40,355 nt of DNA from an uncultured Planctomycetaceae bacterium. Its GTDB lineage: Bacteria > Planctomycetota > Planctomycetia > Gemmatales > Gemmataceae. This document shows positions 18,301-25,358 of the stretch, piece by piece. The notes beneath the pieces are model-generated. The model was not told the DNA's origin. It did not search any database and worked only from the letters and a program-made list of their open reading frames with translations. The stretch lies in the NCBI GenBank assembly GCA_937888715.1, contig CALARU010000249.1, positions 1 to 40,355 of the forward strand. The letters run 5' to 3'. Made by a program: the position numbers and the translations under genes. Position 1 is the stretch's first letter. Every line of letters begins with the position of its first letter.

Positions 18301-18460
18301 AAAAACAATGCTCTGCAAGGTGGGGTCTGACTTTTTCTTCGAAGAACTTTTCGCCTGCGTTGTTTTTATCCGCAGCAAAAACCGAGGGCACAATCAAAGC
18401 GCTCACCATCAAAATCAATGCAAGTTTTAAAACTCGAATAATGCGGTTGCTAATCAACAT
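15398..18460 (-). CDS. PSD1 protein: cytochrome c / DUF1549 / CBM6-like insert / DUF1553
   Basis: The 1020-residue protein has a signal peptide (about 1-29) and a planctomycete cytochrome-c domain with CFSCHGPDKQKGGLKLDS (haem Cys52, Cys55, His56). DUF1549 (about 165-385) ends in a second CARCHDHKFDP motif near 353. A charged helical stretch follows (about 400-460), then a beta-rich module (about 467-592) starting LLIEAESFARGN and containing VEYDLNIPADGNYSFEIRY and VRISLDGK. That pattern matches carbohydrate-binding modules of the CBM6/CBM35 type. DUF1553 (about 730-1005) carries PLTPRVAVNRLWTWHFG. The C-terminal LLSTNEF is typical of the family. Two possible haems plus a glycan-binding-like module point to a periplasmic or cell-surface redox protein acting near a polysaccharide; this is inference. 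AGAAG precedes the ATG. The DUF1501 partner follows after 14 bases. Confidence 0.93.
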   Translation of the reverse strand: MLISNRIIRVLKLALILMVSALIVPSVFAADKNNAGEKFFEEKVRPHLAEHCFSCHGPDKQKGGLKLDSKAAMIKGGDIGTAIIPGDPAASLMIKALGYEGDLKMPPKGKLNSKQIADLSAWIKMGAPWPTTVAVEVKDTKAGSTVSGKDHWAFQPLRNPAPPEVKNKSWVRNPIDQFVLNKLEAKSLKPARPADKRTLVRRAYFDLLGMPPEPKEVEAFLKDESSDAFAKLVDKLLASSHYGERWGRHWLDVARYADSNGMDENLAYASAWRYRDWVIKSFNSDMPFDQFIRMQIAGDLLEPNNHDGMIATGFLMVGPKMLAEDDPVKMHMDIVDEQLDTISQAFMGLTMGCARCHDHKFDPIPTKEYYSLAGIMKSTRTMETYSVVAKWQERPMAGPMEVAQEKEHEEQVKKAKQEIKKTEDKAFAEVVAKARLEADSYLKAAQEKNKSGEGLGKTRMKAGKQVEGTLLIEAESFARGNVLKDVEGYGKGIGVLVNAGQLPNFVEYDLNIPADGNYSFEIRYAAADKRPVRISLDGKAKGEFAASVTGGWNPEAQKWEAGFLTPLKKGKLIVRIDREGPFPHIDKFALLPLPKGQSLDAQVVSTAGLVPGFIDQWIAYLGKGGKIPEGEAFKQLLQSKDGPFARPKNIDLVLPANVIATLKPLRDNLAKLEKDKPKLPTAMAVSEDKPQDVKIHIRGSHLTLGADAPRGFPSLITLANVPKIDEKESGRLQFANWITQPDNPLTPRVAVNRLWTWHFGDGLVRTPDNFGRLGDQPAHQELLDWLAQSFLQQGWSAKAMHKLIMNSATYQMSTEANAQAELIDSENRLFWHRQRQRLDAESFRDSLFVISDSLDRTTGGSLLGLENRKYVTNTGSRSFEGYNTKKRSVYLPVIRSSGYEPFQAFDFPDPSVTMGRRAVTNIPAQSLLLMNGKLVQDQTRKMAEHLMKQSGDEAKKINLAYEILFSRNAQPFEVQRAIEFLNLYQAAAQSEKVSKDESLILAWQGLCRSLLSTNEFVFVE

Positions 18461-18615
18461 GATTACTTCTTTTATAAAATCGTCTAACTAAGGCATGTTT
18501 CTACAGGATCTAGTATACCGCATGATTTCAGCATTAAAAGGCCAATCAGGGCGAATCATTACCGCTAAAACCCCCTGCAATCTTCACTTCTTTTGCAGAA
18601 AGATGCGGGTTTTGA

Positions 18616-20085
18616 TCAAGCAATCGCTTTTGTGATGATTTGACGGTCTATGGTACCCGTTAGCTTTTGATCCAAGCCACTGTAAAAGTAAGTTAAATGC
18701 CTGTAATCAAAGCCCATCAAATGAAGAATGGTGGCATGTAAATCAGAAACATGATATCGATCGCTTACACCTTCAAACCCCAACTCATCAGTTTCGCCAA
18801 TCGCCTGCCCGCCCTTTACGCCGCCCCCAGCAAGCCACATCGTAAACCCAAGCCAATTATGATCCCTGCCTGGTTTGTTAACTCCCTCGCTTGTGGGCGT
18901 GCGCCCGAATTCCCCACCCCATACCAACAATGTTTCATCCCACAAACCCCGCTGTTTTAAATCCGTCATCAATGCTGCAATCGGCTGATCAGTTTCCGCT
19001 GCATGGGTCTTATGATTCGTAATGCAATCGTTGTGCCCATCCCAAGTTGATTCAATATGCCCGCCTCCCGAATAAAGCTGTATGAACCTGACACCTTTTT
19101 CAATCAGCCGTCTAGTGATCAGACACTTCCTGCCAAAATCGGCAGTGATGGGATTATTGATACCATACATATTTTTGATATCTGAACTCTCGTTATCTAT
19201 ATTTACAACTTCTGTCGCACTGGTTTGCATACGGTAGGCTAGTTCATAATTGCTAATCCTTGCATGAAGATCGCTTTCGTTCGAACGGCTTCGCAAATGC
19301 TGTTGGTTTAATTCGTTGAGGAAATCTAGGGCGTAACGCTGGGCCCGCTGGTTTACCCCCGTAGGGTTAGAAAGATCGAGTAAGGGCGCACCGCCACTGC
19401 GAAACAAAGTGCCTTGGTATTTTGCAGGCATATAGCCATTGCCCCAATTTGGCGCCCCACCAATGGGCCCACCACGCGGATCGGTCATCACTACATAATT
19501 GGGCAGGCTTTCATTGAGCGAACCCAAGCCGTAACTCAACCAAGAACCAAGGCTGGGCTTACCTGTAAGCGGGCTTCCCGTGTTCATCTGCAAACACCCG
19601 GAGGAATGCGCTGCAGTATCGGTATAAAGCGCTTTCAATACACACAAATCATCCGCATGAAGGGCAGTATTGGGAAACAAGTTGCTAATCTCAAGACCGC
19701 TTTTTCCATGCCGATTGAATTCAAACGGGCTGCGCATTAGATACCCGATGGCTCTACCATTAGAGCCAACCTTGGTTTTTCCCGCATAGGGCTTACCATG
19801 GTGTTTGTCCAAGGCCGGTTTGTGGTCGAAAGTGTCAACTTGGCTGGGTGCGCCATTCATGAACAAGAACACACAATGCTTTGCTTTTTTAGAAAAGTGT
19901 GGGGCAGGGGTTTGTAATCCAGTAGAGCTTTCGATAGCAACGGCTTTCGATTTAAAAAATCCATCCCGACCTAGGATGCTTGCAAGAGGTAATGCTGCAA
20001 ACCCAGCGCCTGACTTCAAAAAAAAGTTGCGCCTGCTTTGAAGCATCGCTTTTTGAACTTCATCTATTTTATACAAATCACGCAT
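18616..20085 (-). CDS. DUF1501 protein (subtype with GAPSQVDTFDHKP)
   Basis: The 489-residue protein has QSRRNFFLKSGAGFAALPL at about 16-34, a twin-arginine-type leader. The start at 20085 has AGGG five bases upstream and is kept although a Met at residue 14 is possible. Conserved elements are FLFMNGAPSQVDTFDHKP, KSGLEISNLFPNTALHADD, GGEFGRTPTSEGVNKPGRDH and GFTMWLAGGGVKGG, ending in FDYRHLTYFYSGLDQKLT. It belongs to the same motif subtype as the genes at 13959 and 37223, with Ala replacing the second Gly of GGPS. It starts 20 bases after the PSD1 stop and is the last gene of the molybdopterin enzyme-PSD1-DUF1501 set. The role is inferred only from partners. Confidence 0.92.
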   Translation of the reverse strand: MRDLYKIDEVQKAMLQSRRNFFLKSGAGFAALPLASILGRDGFFKSKAVAIESSTGLQTPAPHFSKKAKHCVFLFMNGAPSQVDTFDHKPALDKHHGKPYAGKTKVGSNGRAIGYLMRSPFEFNRHGKSGLEISNLFPNTALHADDLCVLKALYTDTAAHSSGCLQMNTGSPLTGKPSLGSWLSYGLGSLNESLPNYVVMTDPRGGPIGGAPNWGNGYMPAKYQGTLFRSGGAPLLDLSNPTGVNQRAQRYALDFLNELNQQHLRSRSNESDLHARISNYELAYRMQTSATEVVNIDNESSDIKNMYGINNPITADFGRKCLITRRLIEKGVRFIQLYSGGGHIESTWDGHNDCITNHKTHAAETDQPIAALMTDLKQRGLWDETLLVWGGEFGRTPTSEGVNKPGRDHNWLGFTMWLAGGGVKGGQAIGETDELGFEGVSDRYHVSDLHATILHLMGFDYRHLTYFYSGLDQKLTGTIDRQIITKAIA

Positions 20086-20105
20086 CGCAACCCTATCTAC
20101 AAATT

Positions 20106-22337
20106 TTAATTGGGGTAAAGAAACTCGTTGAGATTCAACATGACCCTACAAGCCTGCACTAGGGCGCGGTGCTCTGCAGATGAAGGAACCTTGGCTGCAT
20201 CGGGTTGCAAAACCTTTGCTTCTTTTTGAAGGAACAAAAGCATCGCCACTTTCTCTGATTCAGCGGGCGGCCTTGCAAGGCATAACCTAAACACCATTTC
20301 TATTTGCAATCTAGAATCATTCTTGAATTCACCCTCAAGCCTAAAAGCAAGTTGCTCTGCTTGATGATTGACGAATTCACTGTTAAAAAGAGTGAGGGCC
20401 TGAGGAGCTACATTGGTGCTGGATCGTTTTTCCGAACTTTGGGTCGTATCGCAAAAATCAAAAGTCTCTAGTAGCGGTAATGTCAGGGTACGCTTTACAA
20501 ATGCATAGATCGTCCTTCTATTTATTGCAGAGCCAGATTCAGCCTTCCATGCTGCCTGCTTATCGGTATGCGCCTCGATCACAACATCTGGCACGGGCAG
20601 AAAAACCCCGGGCCCTTGCATTGCTTTGTTCAAGTTCCCCGAAACCGAAAGCATCGAATCACGAATAGATTCAATATCAAGCCGCTTGTACGGAAATCGC
20701 CAGAGCAACTTATTCTCAGGATCTACAAGGGCCGCTGCTTCCTTATAGGAAGAATCCTGCCTGTAGGTTTCACTGAGCAATATCAACCGATGTAATTCCT
20801 TGAGCGACCATTTTGCATCGTTAACAAACCAATGTGCAAGCCAATCAAGCAACTCTGGATGAGTGGGCCTTGCACCCATCTGACCAAAATCACTCGAAGT
20901 TGCAACCAACCCAACACCAAAATGCTGCTGCCAAACCCGATTGACAATCACCCTCGCAACCAACGGATTATCTTGCTGGATCAGCCATTGGGCCAAGGCT
21001 AGCCTTCGCTCGGAGGTTTGCTTTCCCTTTTCAGGAAATGCTGGTTGTTGGGGCGCCAATACTGCAGGCACCTGAGGTTTCATCTCCGGCCCCAGATTGC
21101 TAGCCCTACCAGAAAGCAGCAAGTGTGTTGGATTAGGCTTTGCAGAGCTTTCAACCAAGCGATACAACTTTCCAAGATTCCCAAAGGGAACGTCCACATC
21201 CGTGCGACCTTGGCTCGGTCTCTTCAAAGGCGAAAATATCGCCCCCAAACTGTAATAGTCCACCATCGTAAGCGGATCAAACTTATGGTTATGGCATCTC
21301 GCACACCCGAGTGTTAGCCCAAGAAAAGTTTGCGAGGTTGTTCGGATTAAATCATCCACTTCGTCCGCCCGGTATTGGGCAGCTTCCAACGGGTCGACCT
21401 CATCCTGCCAGGTTCCCAATGCATGAAATCCCGTTGCAACCATGGTTTCAAAGGATGGCTCAGAAAGCTCGTCCCCCGCCAACTGTTCCAGTACAAAGCG
21501 ATCGTATGGTTTGTCGTTGTTGAAAGCTGCAATCACATAATCACGGTATTTCCATACACTTGGTTTTGCAGCATCGCGCTCGTAGCCATTGGAATCTGCA
21601 TAGCGCACAAGATCGAGCCAATGCCTGGCCCATTTTTCGCCATGTGCAGGGTCGCCTAAAAATCGTTCCACCAACGATGCATAAGAATCATGGTTTTGAT
21701 CTTTTAAAAACCGATCCTGCTCTTCAAGCGTAGGGGGCAACCCTCGTACACCAAGAGACACACGGCGTAACAGGTTCCCCTTCGATGCAGGTTGGGATAG
21801 GCTAAGTTTGTTTGCTTCAAGTTTATTGATGATGAAGGAATCAATCGGATTCGAAACTCGGGAAGGATGCATTACGATTGGAACAGCGGGTCGCTTTACT
21901 TTCTGAAAGGACCAAAAATCTCTCGCAACTTTAAGGTCCACTTTTTTCTCATGAATGCCCAAAGCTCTGTTTGCAGGCCACTTCGCCCCTTCGCTTATCC
22001 ACTCCTTTAGCTTCAAAAGATCCGCACTCGCAACCGCCTTTAATCCCTTGCCTTCCTTAGGGGGCATCTCTCCCAATTCAATGCGCTGGATCATCAAGCT
22101 TTCTTTGGGTTTGCCAAATATCAAAGCAGTTCCCTGATCTCCGCCGGCTTTCATCATTGCAATAGATGTCAAATCCAGCCCACCACTCTTTTTGTTGGGT
22201 TGATGACATTCCAAGCAATGCTCTATCAGAAGGGGTGCAATATCTTTTTCAAAATCTACTGCCCTGACTGGGCCAGCAAATAAGAAAAGTACGATCAACA
22301 AAAGTAAGGATGTGCCAAAGTTCATCGAGTTACTCAT
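20106..22337 (-). CDS. PSD1 protein: cytochrome c / DUF1549 / DUF1553 (compact form)
   Basis: The 743-residue protein is the shortest PSD1 in the window. It has a signal peptide (about 1-26, ending PVRA) and a cytochrome-c-like domain with CLECHQPNKKSGGLDLTS (Cys41, Cys44, His45). DUF1549 (about 145-375) includes CARCHNHKFDP near 345. A short linker contains THLLLSGRASNLGPEMKP, and DUF1553 (about 442-715) has PLVARVIVNRVWQQHFG. It lacks the coiled-coil or sugar-binding insert of its paralogues. The ATG overlaps the stop of the upstream sulfite-oxidase-like gene by four bases (ATGA at 22334-22337), so translation is probably coupled. That makes this cytochrome a candidate electron acceptor for the molybdenum enzyme. 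The DUF1501 partner follows after 20 bases. Confidence 0.93.
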   Translation of the reverse strand: MSNSMNFGTSLLLLIVLFLFAGPVRAVDFEKDIAPLLIEHCLECHQPNKKSGGLDLTSIAMMKAGGDQGTALIFGKPKESLMIQRIELGEMPPKEGKGLKAVASADLLKLKEWISEGAKWPANRALGIHEKKVDLKVARDFWSFQKVKRPAVPIVMHPSRVSNPIDSFIINKLEANKLSLSQPASKGNLLRRVSLGVRGLPPTLEEQDRFLKDQNHDSYASLVERFLGDPAHGEKWARHWLDLVRYADSNGYERDAAKPSVWKYRDYVIAAFNNDKPYDRFVLEQLAGDELSEPSFETMVATGFHALGTWQDEVDPLEAAQYRADEVDDLIRTTSQTFLGLTLGCARCHNHKFDPLTMVDYYSLGAIFSPLKRPSQGRTDVDVPFGNLGKLYRLVESSAKPNPTHLLLSGRASNLGPEMKPQVPAVLAPQQPAFPEKGKQTSERRLALAQWLIQQDNPLVARVIVNRVWQQHFGVGLVATSSDFGQMGARPTHPELLDWLAHWFVNDAKWSLKELHRLILLSETYRQDSSYKEAAALVDPENKLLWRFPYKRLDIESIRDSMLSVSGNLNKAMQGPGVFLPVPDVVIEAHTDKQAAWKAESGSAINRRTIYAFVKRTLTLPLLETFDFCDTTQSSEKRSSTNVAPQALTLFNSEFVNHQAEQLAFRLEGEFKNDSRLQIEMVFRLCLARPPAESEKVAMLLFLQKEAKVLQPDAAKVPSSAEHRALVQACRVMLNLNEFLYPN

Positions 22338-23614
22338 ACGATTTCAAAACGCCTAACTTGGATGCCATTTCTGCCACTCTTCTGAGTGGGCCGGGGTTCG
22401 GGTTGTGCAAAATCATTAAGATCTACCGATCTTGCGCGCACTTCATACTGCCCAATTTTCAATCCCTTGATGGTTGCAGCATAGGAACACATACTATAGC
22501 GCAAAGGCCACGAAAGCGCTTTGCCCGTGTTCTTATCAAAGCCCAAAACCTTATTCGCCTTAACACCCTCAGGGAAGACATTATTCCAATCGGGTTGCTC
22601 CTGCATTTCGCAAGGAATCCACGGGCCTTGCAATAACTCCGGCGCATCATCTCCCAAAGTCGATGGCTTATCTCCCACCTTGCGCACCCAGTATTCCACC
22701 CGTTTCACCCCTGATGGCCCGCTGATCACGGTGCCACTGATTTCTACCGCCTCACCCACCTTAAACTTTTTACCATCAGGCGACTTATCCATGTACGCTG
22801 CACTTTTCAAAAACGACTCCGGATCATTATTACCTGTTGAGTAAGTGTCATTATTGCGGGCATCATTCGTAACAAAAATATGCTGCAGCCATTTGATCGA
22901 TTTATAACCATGAGACCAGGGCACGATCATGCGCACCGGCCCACCCCTCTCGGGCGATATCGCCTCGCCATTTAACTTGTATGCAATGAACACAGGCAAT
23001 TCATTGGGTGGCGTTTCCATCGCATTGGTGTAGGTCACCGAAGATTTAAAAACCTGTTTAGCATCGTTGTTATGAAAACCCCAATAGTAAATCCTGCGAA
23101 CATTATTCATCTTCCCGCAAAGTTTCAGCACCTCGCGCAAGGGCACACCCGTCCATAAACCCTGCCCCAAGGGCGTATCAATGTTCAAGCACTGCATTGC
23201 CTTGAGAAAATGCACCTCATGCTTCTTGCCCAATTCCAAGAGTTGTTTGAAATCAAGTGCGGTGCCATCTGCAAGGGTGAGAGATTTTGTAAGAGTTGCA
23301 GGCACCTTGGTATGGGGCTCTTCAACAAAGGGGTCTGCGGTTATTTCAAGTCGCCAAGTATCGGGAGTAAGCCTGGCTTCTGCTTGTGCAGCGCCTAAAA
23401 GCTTATGAGGCTTTGGATCTCCGCGAGAAACATCGCCAAAATCTTTGCCGGGCGTTAGGTATGGCTTGGTAATAGGCGCAGTTTTCTTCTCGGAAGATGC
23501 ATCTGCGGGGTTTGCCAACACAGCTTCAGAAATTGCCAATGAGGTCGCACATGCAGCACCAGCGTTGATGAAATCCCTGCGGGTTACATTGCTGGCTTGT
23601 AATTCTTCGCTCAT
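22334..23614 (-). CDS. Sulfite-oxidase-like molybdopterin oxidoreductase, Tat-exported
   Basis: The 426-residue protein has a twin-arginine leader (NVTRRDFINAGAACATSL). Its oxidoreductase molybdopterin-binding domain spans about 85-255. The expected molybdenum-ligand cysteine is Cys142 in KAMQCLNID; SUOX/SorA/SoxC enzymes usually have a CxGN-type motif here, so the surroundings are divergent. Further landmarks are GVPLREVL, ERGGPVRMIVPWSHGYKSIKW (about 222-241, the cofactor-binding loop) and a C-terminal dimerisation domain (about 285-420, starting VGEAVEISGTVISG). No haem domain is present in this protein, but the next gene, overlapping by four bases, encodes a c-type cytochrome. The substrate may be sulfite or another oxyanion or S-oxide. 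AGGAAG precedes the ATG. First gene of its set. Confidence 0.9.
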   Translation of the reverse strand: MSEELQASNVTRRDFINAGAACATSLAISEAVLANPADASSEKKTAPITKPYLTPGKDFGDVSRGDPKPHKLLGAAQAEARLTPDTWRLEITADPFVEEPHTKVPATLTKSLTLADGTALDFKQLLELGKKHEVHFLKAMQCLNIDTPLGQGLWTGVPLREVLKLCGKMNNVRRIYYWGFHNNDAKQVFKSSVTYTNAMETPPNELPVFIAYKLNGEAISPERGGPVRMIVPWSHGYKSIKWLQHIFVTNDARNNDTYSTGNNDPESFLKSAAYMDKSPDGKKFKVGEAVEISGTVISGPSGVKRVEYWVRKVGDKPSTLGDDAPELLQGPWIPCEMQEQPDWNNVFPEGVKANKVLGFDKNTGKALSWPLRYSMCSYAATIKGLKIGQYEVRARSVDLNDFAQPEPRPTQKSGRNGIQVRRFEIV

Positions 23615-24019
23615 GAGAATGCTTCCTAATGCGGGCGGGCGCTTTTGAAACTACAGCCCATTAATAGTTTATTAGAAATGTATTGTAACCCTGCTGATAG
23701 GGTCAAGGAAGATAAAAAGGGGGAAGGATATTAGTAGAGCGCCTTATCCTGAGCAAACAAATACATACTTTAAATATCACTTTTATTTTAATATATGTGT
23801 ATAATCTTTTTGAGCAGTAGGAGTGCCACCTTATACATCACACCAAGATGAAAGGTCGAAATGGCGGAGGTTGATCAATGCAGTACATCCGGAAATAGAT
23901 TCCCTTGCCTAAGCTAAAAAAACTCCCCCAATAATTTGTGGCTAAGCACTCTAAATTAGCGTTTAATATATTTCGACTAAGATTAGATTAAACTCATATA
24001 AAGCTGAGCGTGTTGATTG
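23615..24019. promoter_or_regulatory. 405-base divergent intergenic region
   Basis: This AT-rich region separates the minus-strand molybdopterin set from the plus-strand FkbM gene, so it should hold both promoters. On the plus strand a sigma70-like pair TTGAGC (23810-23815) and TATACA (23832-23837), 16 bases apart, can be seen. Downstream lies a perfect GGAGG (23866-23870) seven bases before an ATG that opens a six-codon frame, MQYIRK. Next to the minus-strand gene, ACCCT-gctgat-AGGGT (23688-23703) could form a small hairpin or operator. No longer gene or RNA was recognised. Confidence 0.4.
23878..23898 (+). other. Possible six-codon leader peptide with strong RBS
   Basis: ATG at 23878 is preceded by GGAGG with seven-base spacing and encodes MQYIRK before a TAG. 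It lies about 35 bases downstream of the predicted start point of a sigma70-like promoter and 120 bases ahead of the FkbM gene. A second frame starting at 23861 (18 codons) overlaps it. Chance occurrence cannot be excluded. Confidence 0.25.
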
Positions 24020-25231
24020 ATGAAGCCATTAAAACAACTGATACATCGTTTGCTGGATAGCTGCGGATTTAAAGTAATGAAAAATTCAGCACATACAGAC
24101 CTAATCAGAGAGCTAGAGAAAAACCTAGAAAAAAGGTTTGATTTTCTACAAGAGAGAATAGTCGCTAACAGCTTTTTTTTTAAAAGAAATGTCCCCGCTT
24201 GGTACCAGCCGATTGCATCTGAACCCGGCGTGCAGTTAATCCTTCGAGACCTAATAAAACCAGGCGATACCTGCCTAGATGTTGGCGCCTTCCAAGGAGA
24301 TCTGACATTGGTGATGTCCAGACTGGTTGGACCAAAAGGACAGATAGTCACCTTTGAAGCAAACCCCTTGATTCTCGAACGATTAACCAACAATTGCATT
24401 TCCAACTTTCTTACCAATGTATTCCTAATACATGGTGCGGTATGGCATAAATCCGATGAATGGCTACAATTTTTCAACAACGGCGCAGCTTCTCGAATCG
24501 ATATTAAATCAACTGAAAAAATTGAAGATTTGTTTCATGTAAAATCTATAAGCTTGGATGATTTTCTAGCACGTAACAAAATGATTCCAGATGTTGTAAA
24601 AATGGACATCGAGGGTGCTGAAAAACATGCATTACGTGGTTTTGCCAACAATTTGGATCTGCACAAACCCCATCTAATCTTCGAGCACGCTACGAATGAT
24701 CGTGATGATGATGCATTGGTTATAATCAAGAGTCACGGTTACCGGACATTTTGCTCGAATCAATATCAGGAAGTCCACACCTCTGCTGATTTTTTAAAGG
24801 GTTCTACAATTCGGAATGTGGTCTGCATTCATGAATCCAAGATCGGGAGCACCGGGTTTGCTAATCCACTTTCATTGGTAGAGAAAACAAAGTTTAAATT
24901 GTCTGATTTTGAGAAAGTTACAGAAAGTGTTTATTCGATAAAAACCAACCTAGATACTGGAAGGTATATCGCACTTTTAGAACTTTCTGCCCCAGCGGAT
25001 GCAACCATCTCTTACCAGATTGCAACCGAAAGAGGCATACAAGGGCAATATTATGAACAATACTGCAGATTCGAACCGAGCTGCAGAGACCTTCCATTTG
25101 ATCTTTCAGAACCACAAACCGTTAAGGTTAATTTGGAAACAGTTGAAAGAGATTTTGCTTCAACCATTCAAACCTGCTCTGTTCAGATTTTCAGAGTTGA
25201 TGGGTATCCTGTTTCCAAGCACTTTATTTGA
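24020..25231 (+). CDS. FkbM family methyltransferase with extra C-terminal domain
   Basis: The product is about 403 residues from the ATG at 24020; a TTG directly before it is less likely. A helical N-terminal part (about 1-60) precedes the SAM-binding fold: motif I CLDVGAFQGDLTLV (about 85-98), acidic VTFEANP (about 110-116), then SISLDDFL and VVKMDIEGAEKHALRGF (about 192-208), the FkbM hallmark. FkbM enzymes O-methylate sugars or other small molecules. Residues about 265-403 form an additional, probably beta-rich segment that I do not recognise. The gene is more AT-rich than its neighbours: the rows 24061-24240 contain 70 G or C in 180 bases by my count, and no clear RBS is visible. Both points hint at transfer. 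The last 81 bases recur, mutated, at 30939-31025. Confidence 0.88.
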   Translation: MKPLKQLIHRLLDSCGFKVMKNSAHTDLIRELEKNLEKRFDFLQERIVANSFFFKRNVPAWYQPIASEPGVQLILRDLIKPGDTCLDVGAFQGDLTLVMSRLVGPKGQIVTFEANPLILERLTNNCISNFLTNVFLIHGAVWHKSDEWLQFFNNGAASRIDIKSTEKIEDLFHVKSISLDDFLARNKMIPDVVKMDIEGAEKHALRGFANNLDLHKPHLIFEHATNDRDDDALVIIKSHGYRTFCSNQYQEVHTSADFLKGSTIRNVVCIHESKIGSTGFANPLSLVEKTKFKLSDFEKVTESVYSIKTNLDTGRYIALLELSAPADATISYQIATERGIQGQYYEQYCRFEPSCRDLPFDLSEPQTVKVNLETVERDFASTIQTCSVQIFRVDGYPVSKHFI

Positions 25232-25237
25232 AAACCC
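25151..25237 (+). repeat. 87-base direct repeat, copy 1 (inside the FkbM 3' end)
   Basis: This segment covers the last 27 codons of the FkbM gene, counting the stop, plus six bases. It recurs in the same orientation at 30939-31025. My hand alignment gives 80 identical bases out of 87 without gaps. Confidence 0.9.
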
Positions 25238-25358
25238 AAAACACCTGCTTAAATAATTAATGTTATTTACTATACACATCTTTATGTATTACAATCTAAA
25301 CTTAGACTGCCAGAATATCTTCTAAAAATAAATCATGAAAAGAACACAAGGTTGAACC

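Noticed and set aside
23983-24480. 165-codon minus-strand frame
   Set aside because: It is antisense to the FkbM methyltransferase, whose motifs are clear; no RBS or family pattern.
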